A program made the position numbers and the translations under genes. Shown piece by piece: positions 1-13,900 of a stretch of DNA of 64,000 nt. The notes beneath the pieces were generated by a model that was not told the origin of the DNA, did not search any database, and worked only from the letters and a program-made list of their open reading frames with translations. Source of the DNA: Sacculina carcini. Its lineage: Eukaryota > Arthropoda > Thecostraca > Sacculinidae. The DNA is taken from the NCBI GenBank assembly GCA_916048095.2, contig OU696573.1:8712306-8776305 (forward strand), read 5' to 3'. Within the stretch, counting starts at the first letter, position 1; each line of letters starts with the position of its first letter.

Positions 1-70
1 TGCCCGCCGGGATTCTATCCACGGACCTCAAGCTTGTAAGGCGGGTGTGCTACCACTACACCACGGCGTT
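1..70 (-). repeat. tRNA-Val-like SINE head, cut by the window edge
   Basis: On the minus strand this reads as a tRNA-like unit: an A-box (GTGGTGTAGTGG), an anticodon loop with TAC (valine), and a damaged B-box in which the usual GGTTC is replaced by GGATAG. It closely resembles the tRNA-Val-like head near 16980, so it is more likely a SINE promoter than a working tRNA gene. The SINE body would lie beyond position 1. Confidence 0.6.
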
Positions 71-1069
71 AATAAAGTCAGTCCACAGTTCACACGTCAG
101 AGTCAACAGTCCACGGAGTCCATAAGCAATTGATTCATCGATTAGCCAGTTCATGCAATTGTGCCGACCTAGCCATCTAAGTACTGATTTCTATACGTTC
201 CAAATATGTTGGTACATTCTAGGTAGTTTGATATAGTGTAGTTTGGTGCGGCGGCTACTGCGTTGTTTGACATCAGCGGTGGTGTTGATCCGGTGCAATC
301 GGTATATTGTGTAGTATTGTGTGGTATTATCGTATTGGATTTTCCTAGTAACAATATACCTGGTCTACACTCCTTCAACGATTTTCTACGACGGGACACC
401 AGCAAAACACACTGCGAGTTTTCGTTGGTACGAAGTTTCGGTGATGAAGGTTATAATGACGTACGTGAAGTATATTTTCGTATATGGAAACAAATTTTTA
501 CATTGGTTTCCTGGAATCCACTTATACATTACTATTCGATAACGAAATGCGAATATTCCGATTTCGTGCGATCGCTTGCAAATAGCATAGGTATTCCGTT
601 ATTACAATATTTTGGATATGATCGGAGATATCAATAAAATAAATTGTATTCATTTATTTTCAGTGTTTTATAAGGGATTTTGTAGAAAATGTAATGAGTA
701 TACAAAAAACAATATGACACCAGAAAACCTCACAATGACTATAATACACCAACACAGAAAAACACAACACTCAAACGCCACTCAACGCGAAACTTGATCC
801 ACACACTCGCCACTATCACCAACAACAGACCCGCAACGCAAGCGCGCCTTCCTAGTTGTCACCTCTCATCACGTGACCTTTTCGCACACACACGCATACA
901 CTCTGGCATTTACATATGCACACGTACATCTACGTCACAGGGTCAACAGTACAGATGCATTTTTTGACACCGCAAACACGCAACCGATCAAGGCACGCAT
1001 GCTCGTCTACACAACGCAAACACACACACAAACAATGATAAATGTACGCATGCAATTCTACACAACGCG

Positions 1070-1115
<46 letters not shown>

Positions 1116-1399
1116 GCTATAAGTACGCATACACTTCTACACATCGCAAACAAACACACACACACAAATAATGATAAAAGTACGCATACACTTATACACG
1201 TTTGTTAACATCAAACCTACAGATTTGATTTGTTTGCAAAGTGAATCTTCATACGTACATCTGTACTGCGGACACACACGTGCTCTTTCATAGAGTATTT
1301 ATATTATGGGCAGCGTGCCTCTGGTTAAAAGATACAAACTAGAGTATGGCCTCAATTCGGCTGAACCGAATCTGAATGCGTCCATATGCTTTGTTGCAG
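71..1399. other. Noncoding stretch upstream of the first visible sphingomyelinase exon
   Basis: No exon of a recognisable family is seen here. A 124-codon open frame at 263-637 has no recognisable motif and is not called. Positions 860-1210 are CA-rich. The stretch is probably intron of the sphingomyelinase-like gene, because the N-terminal exons of that family must lie further 5'. Confidence 0.5.
1019..1175. repeat. (CA)n microsatellite
   Basis: A nearly pure CA run at about 1071-1112 is flanked by interrupted ACAC tracts. Open frames here translate to His-Thr repeats and are artefacts of the repeat. Confidence 0.9.
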
Positions 1400-4300
1400 C
1401 TGGACTATATAATGTGGACGGGCGATAGCGTACCGCATGACGGCTGGAAAGTCACTCCGCATGAAGTTGTCGAAGTTATTGGTCAGATGACAACACTGTT
1501 GACCGACGCTTTTCCTTCGACACCTGTTGTGCCAGTGCTGGGCAATCACGATATGTCGCCAATCAACTTGTCAGTGAGATCGATTGCCGCTTGATGCTCA
1601 CTTATGGAGTGTTGCCACGTAGGAATCTAACTTGGTTTTTTGGTAGGGGTTGGCTCAGTGGGGTAGCCCTATGTGGACCCCGTTTTGATCCCTTTTGGTG
1701 CGTATACAATATATGGTATGATCTATATGAGTACCTGCTTGGCCTCTCTCAGAAAAATTCCCAGTCGGCTCCAGGCTAGTATGCTAACATAAGAGTTGAA
1801 TAATAACGTATGGTAAAAGCATAGAATGATGATTTGTGGATGAGCCTAGGATGATGCTTTAGAATGAAGCATTGTTATGAAGATACGTTTTTGTGAAGTA
1901 ATTTAAAAACTTGATCAGACAGAATTGAACGCAAAAAGTGTTTTCTATTTTACAATTGAGTCTTTTTTTAATGAGACACTCTAACAACGACAACATGTAT
2001 TTGATATAGTGATCAGGTGCCACACAAGCGCGAAAATGAAAAAAACACATTTACGGCAAAAGTACCGGTCGATAGCAGGAACACAATGATGAAATAATGC
2101 TTCATATTTATCGATGATTTATCATCAAGTATACTTCAAGTATACATCTCAAATATACTGGCTGTTTCCAGACTACTGTGGAAATATATTCAGTGAAATA
2201 TGATGGCTCGAGCTTGTTTGACTTATCCATCTACTCCCTTCCACCTTTCCTTTGCCGTTGATTTCTGCTTTAATACAAAAATCAACGTACGTGTAGAAGA
2301 CAGAACATAGAGATTATATCTTCTGGATGGTTGAAGAGGCGAACTGGACGTATTTTATATGAATAATATAAATCAAATGATTGATGTTGGTACATTTTGC
2401 TGCAGTTTCCCTCCGCCGAATGAAACGCAGTTTTCCTATAATGTTCATGGCAACTTCAGCGTCCGTTGGCTCTACGATTCGGTAGCAGAGATGTGGAAAA
2501 ACTGGCTACCTGAAAATGCCAGTGAGTGTTCTTGTGCAGCTGAAATGTCAACCCTCAATGTGTGCTTGGATGACTACTTTGAATAATGCTTGCTCGATCG
2601 GTCTTGTTGTGAAGTCAACGAATAACTGCACGGATTATCCACTTATGCACCGGCCTCTAGGACCATATGTCACCCCCAGTCTGTTATTAGCTAAACTAAA
2701 CCAAAAAAACACCCCATAAATGCAATAAACAACAACACTTATGTACAAGTATGAGTTTTGCTCGATAGTATTCAGTTATGATCTGCCTGGAATTATATTC
2801 ATTCCTGTTTGTATATAATAGTTGCATAATATAATCAATATATTCTTCATTTTGATGCATAATGAATTCTTATATTTTAAAGCTTGAATATTGTATACAT
2901 TTATATGGTCTATATACAAACTACAATTATGACTCAAGTACAACCTACTTTTAATTTAAATATTTATTATTTATTCATTTTGTTACTTTCAACAAATATC
3001 AACGGTTAAGACATACTCAATTTACGCAGTAGCATTTCTTGACTGATTGTTGAACCGTGTGTGTGAATAGCGAGGACGTTTCGAATGGGTGGATTTTACG
3101 CGCTAGATTTTCGACCTGGCTTACGATTGATTGTTCTCAACACCAACTTTGTCTATCGTAACAACCTGTCAGTATGTGTGCCTCGCCACTGCAATTTCTG
3201 CCTCTATAGTTATATGCAAGCATTTTGATAGGCTCAGCTACACTATACCGCAAATTTACCCGAATCGATTTGAACAGACTCTGGATATCGCTTGAACAAT
3301 GGAAACTGGATTGAATATGGTAAAAATAAATCTACAATATCCTGTAGCTTAATTTAAAAAGATTGAAGTTTCAACTTGATTAACTTCAAATTAAGAGATA
3401 CCTTACTTTGTTCGTTTATCATAATGAGTGTGTCCACAAGAGACATATTGTGACAAACACGTGCTTACAGAGATGCGATTAATCGTATGATTGGTTCCCA
3501 GTGGAACGCGTCAATGCCAATGAGAACATTTTTGTTCGCAGCTGGGTGATTATGACAGCTCGTGACGACCCATATGATCAACTGACATGGTTCATGGCCC
3601 AGTTGAGCGATGCGCGGGCGCTTCGGCTCAAATGTCATATCATCGGGCACGTGTCACCGGTTGATCCCGATATACTGCCGCCCTGGAGGGCATTGTATCA
3701 TCGAATCATAGCCAGGTAAGACACATTGTCTTACAGCATGCTTTGCCGATGTTAACTGTTGGCTATGGAATGAGAGTACACATGCACCTAGTAGGTACCT
3801 AGTATATACATATTTATTATAGTCTATGCACCTATAATTACGCATTTGAACACAGCAATAGTGAAGGCTATGTTCGCGTGTAATTTTGCGGGGTCAAAGC
3901 CTCACGGCCCCGGCTGGCACACCGCAGGTCCGGCCGCCACACGTGTTTTCGCAGTCACGGCCAGCACATGAAAGTGCACGACTGCGCGCACACGAAACCC
4001 GCCTTGCTGCAGTTGGCTACCCCAGCAGTAGAAACGAACCCAACCGTTTCACCTCGCCTGGTAATCCAACCCTAGACATCTCGTGCACAAAGCGTACGTT
4101 TTAGCCACTCGGCTACGAGGCGGACTATGCACCTAGTAGGTCAATCCATGTCATGCCAATGCCAATGCCAATGCCAATGCCATAATTAACCAACTAATTA
4201 AAATCGGTTTCAAAGGTAACATGTTAGCATATATACATAACTTTCTTCACGACAGGAAAATACAAGTTAGATGCGGCAATATTCTATCAGAGCCACACAC

Positions 4301-7300
4301 AACAGAACGAGGGTTCCCCAGGGATCAGTTTTAGCACCATTTCTTTTCAACATTGGTATTAACGACATTGGAAATCGCTTTCAAAATTCAAAATTTCGAT
4401 ACGTTCTTTTTGCGGATGATTTAGTATTTTGGCTAGAAGAACACAGCATTGATCGTTCGGCCAGTAAAATGGAGATTCAACTTAACATAATTAATGAATA
4501 CATGCAATCTAAGGGGCTCAAAATCTCCACCCAAAAAACCAAGGGGCTAATATTCAAAAGTAAGAAAAAATACGAGCTTTCCATAGAAATCAGATTAGGA
4601 AATCTAGGTATAGAACAGGTTAAATGCCACAAATATCTAGGCCTTCTTTTGGACCAAAATTTGAACTTCAAATCACACATTAAATACATAGTTGAACAAA
4701 CAAAAAAGAGAGTCAATTTTCTCAGATATATTTCCGGTCGAAATTGGGGCGCCAACAGAAAAACCCTTAGTCTGGTCTACAAAACAGTAATTAGATCAAT
4801 ATTAGAATATCAGGCACAATTCTTCAGCACTGCACGAGACACACATCTATATCAACTAGATAAAATACAGGGTGACACAAAAAAACAGAGCTCACTAAAT
4901 GTCTTATAACTCCTGAAATTTTATTCAGTTTGAAACAAAAATTCTATGGAAATATGTACAACCTATGTAGCCAACATCTGCAAAGTCTCAATTCTGTACA
5001 ACAAAAACTCGTCGTTCTACAGCCGCTCAAAGATATGTTCCAGATGCGCGCCCCGGCGCTGCAGGCAGACTTGGATTCGCCTGGCAAAGTTCTCAATGAC
5101 CCTCCTGCACTCCTCTCTCGGGATGGCTCTGATGGCTGCTGTGATGGCTGCTTTGAGGTGAGGGATGGTCTGGGGGTTGTGCTCATACACCCTGTCCTTG
5201 AGGTAACCCCACAGGTAGAAGTCTGGGGGGTTCAGGTCTGGTGAGTGCGGTGACCACTCCGGGTTGCACCTGCGGCTGATGAGTCGGTCATCGAAGCGCT
5301 GCTGCAGCCACTCCAGGGATTCATTGGAGGTGTGAGGGGTGGCTCCGTCCTGTTGAAACCACTGGAGGGCTCTGTCAATGCCTTTACGCTGGCCAAGTGC
5401 TACCCAGAACTTGCGCAGGACCTGGATGTAGCGCTCCGTGTTCACAGTCAAGGGCCGCTCGTCATCGTCCTCAAACCAGAATGGCCCGATAATGCCATGA
5501 GTTGAAATGGCCACCCAGACAGTACACTTGACAGAGTGCAAGGGCCTTTGCAGGCAGTGGTCAGGGAGTGTGCTGCCCCAGAAGATGTTATTCTTAGAGT
5601 TAACGTGCCCAGACAGCAGAAAGTGGGCCTCGTCTGAAAACCACATGTTGTCGAGAAAGTCCGGTTCATCGACAATCTTGTCTGAAAACCACTGGCACAT
5701 GGTTACTCGCTTCCTCATGTCGTCAGCTGTGAGTTTGTGCTTGATTTGAATCCTGTAGGGATAATGATGGATATCTGAGATCAAAATTCTTCTTACAGAC
5801 TCCCGGTTGATGCCAAGCTCTTGACTTCGCCGACGCACAGACTTTCTTGGGCTGCGGACAACAGAGTCTCTGACTGCAGCAACATTGTCTTGTGTCCGTG
5901 ATGATTTTGGTCGCCCAGAGTGTGATTGTCTGTTTTTGTCTTTTGCATTGAGGTTATTCACAGTCCCATGGGTTCTGAATTTTTTAACCCATCCGCAGAT
6001 CACTGAGCTGACAGGAAATTCACGACAATTGAAATGGTCTTTGAATCGCAATTGCGTTTCCCGGAAAGACTTCAGCCGAAAGTATGTCTCAACTGCAAAT
6101 GTCTTTTGCTCTGTAGTCCAAGGCATCTCGAAGCTCACACGTGGTAGACTCTTAGATCAATCCGTCTTCTTAATGATCTGAAACAAATAACAGAATTACT
6201 TGAATATTGCGGAAATTATTCAACTTTTTATGAGCTCTGTTTTTTTGTGTCACCCTGTACAAAATAAATGCCTACGCACAATTTCAGGGGCATTTAAAAC
6301 AACACCAATTGTTAGCTTACAGACAGACCTAGCAATACCATCACTCACACAACGTAGAAAATACATTATAGCTAAGTACGGTATTAGGGCTAGCGCCATG
6401 CAATGTACAAGTATTAATAACGCACTAGAGCCAGCATACTGTAGACGCACACAACCACGTAACTATTACCAACTGGACACTATGATTAGACAAGAATTGC
6501 ATCTAGACGACCATCCTATGGAACAATTACCACGGCAAACACACTTCTGGACTATGCAAACACATGCAACATATTATCTACTTAACGATAGCAAGCACAC
6601 GTACACACAAAATGAAATACACAGTAAATTCAATGAGTACAAAGCTATGCACAATGACGCACAATATATTTTTACAGACGGATCAAAAATAGGAGAAAAT
6701 TGTAGCGCGGCATATGTACACATTCACAAGTATCAGAAAGTAACTAGGCTTCCAGACAATTTTTCAATTTACACAGGAGAATTGGTTGCAATAATACAAG
6801 CCTTATGCTACGCTAAAAAAACAACTTTCAACACACCATAATATGCAGTGACTCCCGCAGCGTAGTCCAATCCATTGAACGAGACTACGATCTGAAAAAT
6901 CCTTACGTAGCGGTAATTCTAAAAATTATATATAAAATCAATACCAAATCAATATATATCAAATCAATACCACACAACACACGCATAACATTTCTCTGGA
7001 TTCCAGCACACACTGGAATTCTTGGCAATGAAATGGCAGATAAAGCCGCCAAGAACGCCTTAACACTCACACCAATTACACTAGGCTACAGTAGGGACGA
7101 CCATTACTGCATATTAAAACAACAATTTATGAAATATCTTAACGCCGAATGGCAACAAAACACGCACACACAGCTATATGCAATAAAACAAGAATTTAAG
7201 CAATGGCATAGCAGTAATCTGCCTAGTAGAACTAATGAATGCACATTAGCTAGATTAAGAACTGGACACACATATATCTCATATTTAGCGATCATAAGTA

Positions 7301-7899
7301 ATACAACTGCAATATTCTCAATATGTAATCAAGTTAATAATATAGAACATATAATAATGTACTGTAAAAAGTATACTAACCAACGGAAAGTACTATACGA
7401 TTATTGCCGTAATAATAATAAAGTACTTAATCTTAAAACATTACTCGGTGATGATAGAGATGCCAACGCATTAGTATTATCATATGTAGCTGAGTGTCAG
7501 TTAAATATATAGTCATTTCAACTGGACGAGGTTGGACAAAACACACATACACACGCTCATACTCTCTTACATACATGTACACTCTGTACATGTAGACTCT
7601 GTCCATACCGCGCCCGCTGCTATCACTGTCAGTGCACATGCACACACACACACGCATACACACCCACCCATACGCGTTACACTGGCTCGAGCGTAACACC
7701 CGAACATACATCGAGGTGCATGTCTCTCGTGACGTCAGCGACTGTCCTACACACGAGCACAAACACTCACGTACACTCAGACTCTGTCCACGCTAAAACG
7801 GCGGCCATCACTGCCAGCGCACATGCACACACACACCCGGACACCCGGACATACAGCGAGGTGCACGTCTCTCTTGACGTCACCAACTGCGCGCGCATG

Positions 7900-7943
<44 letters not shown>

Positions 7944-10900
7944 CGGGTTATGAAACCTGGACACCCACACCTCACACTCACTATTGTATGTATATCCCGA
8001 TATATAAGTAGATTTGTACATACATATATATGTATGTATATCTATATACATGTATACAGATACATGTATACATGTATATAGATATACATCTATATATATA
8101 TGTATGTATATCTATATACATACATGATTTGTACATATGTATGTATGTATCGATGTGTGTGCTTATATACTTGAAAAAACACACAAAAACAAAAAACAAA
8201 AAAAAACATTGATTATTACTCACTCGGAAACTGTCCAACTACATCTAACAAGTCAATGTTATTATGTGCCTATATATACTCTATTTATAAAAAAAATATT
8301 AATAATAATATAAAAAATAGAAAATAAATATATATAAATTTATTAATCAATAGGAAAATCGTCTAACTACATGTAACAAGTCAATGTAGATATGTGCCTA
8401 TGTACTTATATACTTGTGGCTATATACTTATTAGGAAATTGCATAAATACATGTAACAAAACTATACAAATGACATACATATATGTATATACGACAACCA
8501 ATGATTATTGAATATTATTCAATATAAACACTTAATCAATATGTGCAACAAAACAATGTTCTCACCTCGGTGATGCCTATTATCACCTTGGCCATGTATG
8601 CCTTGCGCATGTCTGTATGCCAAAAAATATGGCGTACGTACATAGCAAAACAAAAAAATGACCCCTCCAAAAAAATAGGTCCTTAAATCGACCGATTGGC
8701 GGTTTGGATGACACTTCTGGTGCACGTCTCATGTGTGGCGGGCCCGCTGGGTATCCTTCGGCTTGGTTGTGTCGCGCTTGGAGTGGGTGGTGCACATTGC
8801 TGTTGCCTCAAATAGGACAACATAGAATACCTAGCTCGCCTCTTGGGCCGTGACTGCGGTGCTGTTGTGGCGGGGTTGGTCTTGCGAGTCATGTGGGGGA
8901 GTGGTGGCTTGCGGATCTGGGCGCGGTGTTGTCCTGTTGGCGGCGGTGGTCGCGCGGGGCCGCAGTGCCTGGCCGGTTGCGGTGGGGCCCGTTCGGCGCT
9001 GGTGGCTGGTGCGCTCTTCTTGGCGGCCTTCGTCGTCAATTGGATGCGTGGCGCCTCTTCGACGGTTCGATCGGGGGCCGTTTGCTTTGTACGCGTGGTG
9101 GTGCTATAAGTTGCCACATATATATAATTTCCTCTCTTTTTTTCCTTTTATTATTTTATTATTATTATAATTTATCTCTAATTACATATATCTTTATTTT
9201 TATTTAATTAAAATTTGTATATTCCATTTATTTATATATTATTATTATTATCAATAGTTTTTTTTCATTTATTTATTTATTTTTATTATTATTATTTTTT
9301 TTTTCTTTCTTTTGTTCTTTCTCCGTTGTGTGGGTAATGGCGCGATAATCCTTCTGGGTTGGTGCCTCTGCACAACGTTTTTATTTCAATTTATCCGAAT
9401 TAAAAAAAAAGGTCAATCCAGTTGAAATGCTGATGTCAGATAATAGGCAAAGGATTACATGCATTGTAACAAATCAATTTGAATTGCATGATCATTGAAC
9501 GCATTCAGTCTGAATGCTTCATGTGCTTCTATCTAGGTTTTGTTTGATTTTATTTCTCAATACGTATGTGATGTCGTAGGAACAAATTGTTATGCGTTTC
9601 CCACATCCCATGGAAAAAATGGTCGAAAGTCTTTACTTCAACAATACGTCGTAATGCCGCGTAGGGAACACAAAGAGCTTTGTATTAAGCGACGAAACAA
9701 TTGCAGAAATGAAACAAGAACTGTACCACAAATGATAAGCTCACCACGTCTGCCAATCAGAAATCCCAACACGAACATCTAGAGCCGTTCATGTGCTGTG
9801 GGCTCTAATACTAAGTGATCCAACTTACCATTTGGTCAAACGCTGATACGATGCGATGAACACCGGCCGAGCGATGACTCACCGGCCGTGAGTGAATCTG
9901 GAACAGTGGCGTATCTAGAAACTGAAATATCCGAGTGACCATCTATAAGCTATAAGCAGAAGCTATAAGCTATATTTATTAGCTGTATGTTATATCCGAA
10001 CCTCATTACAGGAATACAGAGCCTAAACTAACCAAGTCTAGCCTAACATAACCCACCTAACCCAGCCAAACATTATATAACCTAACCTAACCAAAGCTAA
10101 CCTACCCTACCATAAACTTCGCATAGCTGATAAAAATTGTTAAAGATGGTCACTCACATATCTCAGTCTCTATATACGCCACTGTCAGATTCACTCAGCC
10201 TGTAGCATCGTGTGTAACAATCGGTGTTCATCGCATCGCAGTAAGCGTTGGTTCAGTTGGTACGTTGGCGTAAATGGTCGTAGCCCCACATGAACAACAA
10301 ACATAATCTCACACAACACGGCTCCTGCTCTACACACTGACTGCCCGGTTACACCCCGTGCACACAAACCCTCACATTCTCTCCCTGTCTCAATGACCTT
10401 GCTCTCTCGCCTCATGACACACGCAAACAGCTTTATCAAACCGGCACACAGTAACATGCACGCACACGCACACGCATACGCACGTACAAACACATACAGA
10501 GAACACTAACTACAGAACCACACTCCCCCTGATATCAAAATCATTAAAGTGACAACAAAATTTATCATCATTCAAATTGGCAAAGAGTATAAAGCGTATA
10601 AAGCCCCCCGCCCATCCGGTGCACTCTAACATTGGCTTCCGTGTCTTGGTTAGCATCATCACTCTGTAGTGGCGGGCCAGATGCACGATCCGAGTATAGC
10701 TAATACTCCCTGAACCTGACGGGAAGGGGAATCTGTCTCTGCGGTCTTCTCCGATTACTGTCCTCTGGAGCGTTTCTCATCACCGGCACCTCAATCTCGA
10801 ATCCTCGAGGCAATTCTCCTCATATCGAGGCTCGTCCCTCGGCAACCCACTCGCTTCAGTCTGGCGCGGTCTTAAATCTCCAACATGTCTTTTGAGTCCG

Positions 10901-13900
10901 TCTACTTCGACGGTGATATCTGAAATTAATCCGGTAACGACTCCTTTCTTACTGACCTGGTCACACCTGGTGCCCAGTCGCCTAACCCGAACCCGGTCAC
11001 CCACTTTGTATTTGGTACACTTACCGCTATTCTGCTGTCGAGGCCTCACTTCGTCTGACATTCTGACATTGTACCGGTACACAAAATCAGCCGGTCGTTG
11101 ACGGCTGCTGTCTGACTCTCTTGGTGTCAAATTGTACATCACTGCTTCCATTACAGAGCACCGCTTCTTCGCCACAGTTGTCTTCACCGTCCGATGGGAC
11201 CTCTCAGCAATATCGATGCCTTCGTGTCGATAGGCGCATCTATATATCAGTTCCACATTCCACCTCGCCTTAGTTTGCACAAATGGACCGCCGTGAAATG
11301 ACGTGCCATTGTCAACAATAAGCTGTACAGGCGGTCCGCGCTCGCTGAATATTTCTGTAAAAATTTCGGCGGCTATTTGGCTGTTCCGACACGACACCTT
11401 CTTCCAGATAGCAAATCGCGAAGGTCCACAATCGATAACCGATGCATACAGATCACTGCCAACATGCACAAAGTCTGCTGCTAAGCGATGCCAACTATCA
11501 CTGACGCTTAAACTTCCCTTGTTCCACCTGACCATTGGCGGACCAATCGAATTGCAAATATCACACTCTCGAACAACTTCCCCCACTTGTCGGTTAGTCA
11601 CAAACAACTTTTTGCGTCTGCAAAAAATATCTGGTATTGTGCACCTATGTGTGCACCTATGTTTTGTGGTATCTGGTATTGTGGGTGTCCAGCATTGTGA
11701 TTAATCGTTCTCATTCCGTCTGATGGCACAACAGCAGCACAGAGATGCCGCCGCATCTTCAACCACACAGCAGGCACTCTAGTCAATATGTCCGCCTTAT
11801 TTTTAGCAGAAGAGGTGGAACAAACAGTGAGCTGTATATTCAATTCAGTCACAATGTCGCGAAAAATTGGACTATCTCCTCCTTACGAGTGTCTCAGATA
11901 GTCCAGATACCTTTATTCTACGTTCCTCTTCCAACGCAGTTTTGAGCCATTTCAGTACAGTACTTCTCCAGCATTTCTAGCATTTCTCTTGCTTGTGACC
12001 CTACCTTATCATTCCAACGCTCTCCTTCGCTAGACCGTTTAATGTAGCTGCATGCATCACGTAACCAGCTGGAAACTGGGTAGTCGCCTAGTAGTTTACC
12101 GCAGATTTAAAATAGTTCTCTTTTTGAAACACCATGGTCTACAGAACGCGGAACGTCGTTACCCCTGGTGAAGCATAATACACCATTCACGTCTGTAAGT
12201 TGTAGTCCAAACACTTTTTGTCTATTCAAAGACATTGATTATTTTGCAATCAGCCCGTATTAGTAAAAATGCCGTACAACTTCGTCGGCGGGAAATATGT
12301 CTTCATTAACAATTATATCGTCAATGTAGCTGTCACATGCTCTCTTGATTCGCTCATCCTTGCCTAGTACTGCACCTGCCATCACTTTCGGAGCACAATT
12401 CAACCCAAAACCGAGACGAGTCAAATAAACGCATTCTCCTTTGTATTTTTAACGCACTGATGTCACCATAAAGATTCATCTACATGCAGTTGTAAGTAGG
12501 CAGATTTCAAGTCTACTACTTTCAACTCAACATACATCTGTCGCCATTTGCGTGGAGTTTCGGTACAAACTGATACGTCACTCCACGGATGACTTTCCAC
12601 ATATTCCTTCAAGCAGCGGAAATCTAAAACCGGTCGCACTATATTCTTGATCGGCTGGACCACAACCATGAGAGGTATATCACTATCTGGTGGTGTTTCA
12701 GAACGTTTTAAATTGCATCCACCGAATGTATCCACCGTTCCACCACAACATCAAACTCTCTACGAACATCGGCGTACAATCCAGCCAAATATCCCTCACA
12801 CTGATTGGACAACTTGGGTGTGTACGACTTCCAATGCCAGGATACGCAGCGCTCCCCGTCAAATGTCGCACGATAATCTCTATCCCAAATGGAGATACTA
12901 CACTCTGAACTGCTCCGACTGGATCATGATCTAGAGAGAAGTTTGTCCTGCTCTATATCACCTGGCTCTATATTAAATACAAGTATATGATGGATGGTAA
13001 AGTAATGAGGATATTAGAAAGCATTTATGCCAATACAAAATCATGTGTTGCATGTAACATGTGCTGCAAATAGCATGATGTCCGAATCTTTCGTGTGTCA
13101 AACGGGTGTTAGACAGGGTCGTTGGACAGGCCTGTCACCCCTACTTTTCTCGTTTTACCTGAACGACATGGAAGAGGAACTCCTACGGAGGTGGTGTTGA
13201 GCGACAGAGAACAGGGTGTGAAGAAGGCTCCAAGTGCACTATACGACTATTGCAAAAAGTGGAGACTTACATGGAACTGCAGTAAGACAAAGATTGTCAA
13301 ATTTAGTCGATGAAAAGCGAATAAACACAAGTGTGAGTTCAAATGGGATGAAGATGTACTTGAAATCGTTGATGACTACAAATATATGGGGTTCGTTTTG
13401 AACTATAACTGCAAACACAGAAACGGACAACTCAATCTCACCGAAAGAACCAAAAAGGCGATGTATGCAGCGCTCGGCAAATGTAGGCATTTTGAATTAT
13501 CTATAGACACACAAATTGATTTGTACAATAAAATGGTATTGTCAATTTCAACGTATGCATCTGAGGTCATGATACTTCATGACCCCAGATCCGTGAAATC
13601 GAGGGTACACAAATGAAGTTTTTCAAATTAAGTTAAATAAAGTTGAAGTTAAATATTCTGGGTGTTCACAGATATACATGCACAGACAGTGGCGGCGCCA
13701 AGGGGAGGCTTGGGGTGCTCCAGCCCCTCCCCCCAAAAAAATACGCGAAGCCCCCCTGAGCCCCCCAAAAATTAAAATCATGGACATTAAAATTCCTTAC
13801 CACTTTAATTGAAGCCCTGTAGTTTTGATTCAAGCTCGAGGACTGAATCAGTGTGCCCCAGTCCCTTATTACAATATTATGTGGTCAGCGTTCGAGTGTA

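Larger units (their letters stand above)
4250..7512 (+). pseudogene. 5'-truncated RNase-H-bearing non-LTR retrotransposon, split by a mariner insertion
   Basis: Segment 4271-4867 encodes the reverse transcriptase palm and thumb (VPQGSVLAPFLFNI, then YVLFADDLVFW). After the 4868-6257 insertion the frame resumes with NKCLRTISGAF and runs into an RNase H domain: IFTDGSK, YTGELVAIIQAL, and WIPAHTGILGNEMADKAAK at about 7000-7060. A C-terminal zinc-like tail follows to 7512. A stop and frameshift near 6841 break the RNase H domain, and the endonuclease and ORF1 are missing, so the copy is dead. An RNase H domain after RT points to the I/Jockey-related group. The junction reads LDKIQ then NKCL with one TA duplicated, so this was one continuous element before the DNA transposon entered. 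Confidence 0.85.

Noticed and set aside
263..637. 124-codon open frame
   Set aside because: No recognisable domain, no ATG/splice support, overlapping alternative frame of similar quality; probably chance.
5017..5749. Plus-strand frames opposite the mariner transposase
   Set aside because: Antisense shadows of the intact minus-strand transposase.
8583..9207. Several overlapping frames of 70-144 codons on both strands, including one that begins like a histone tail
   Set aside because: All are explained by the GC-rich histone H3 relic read in different frames; the longest is a mosaic caused by frameshifts, not a new gene.
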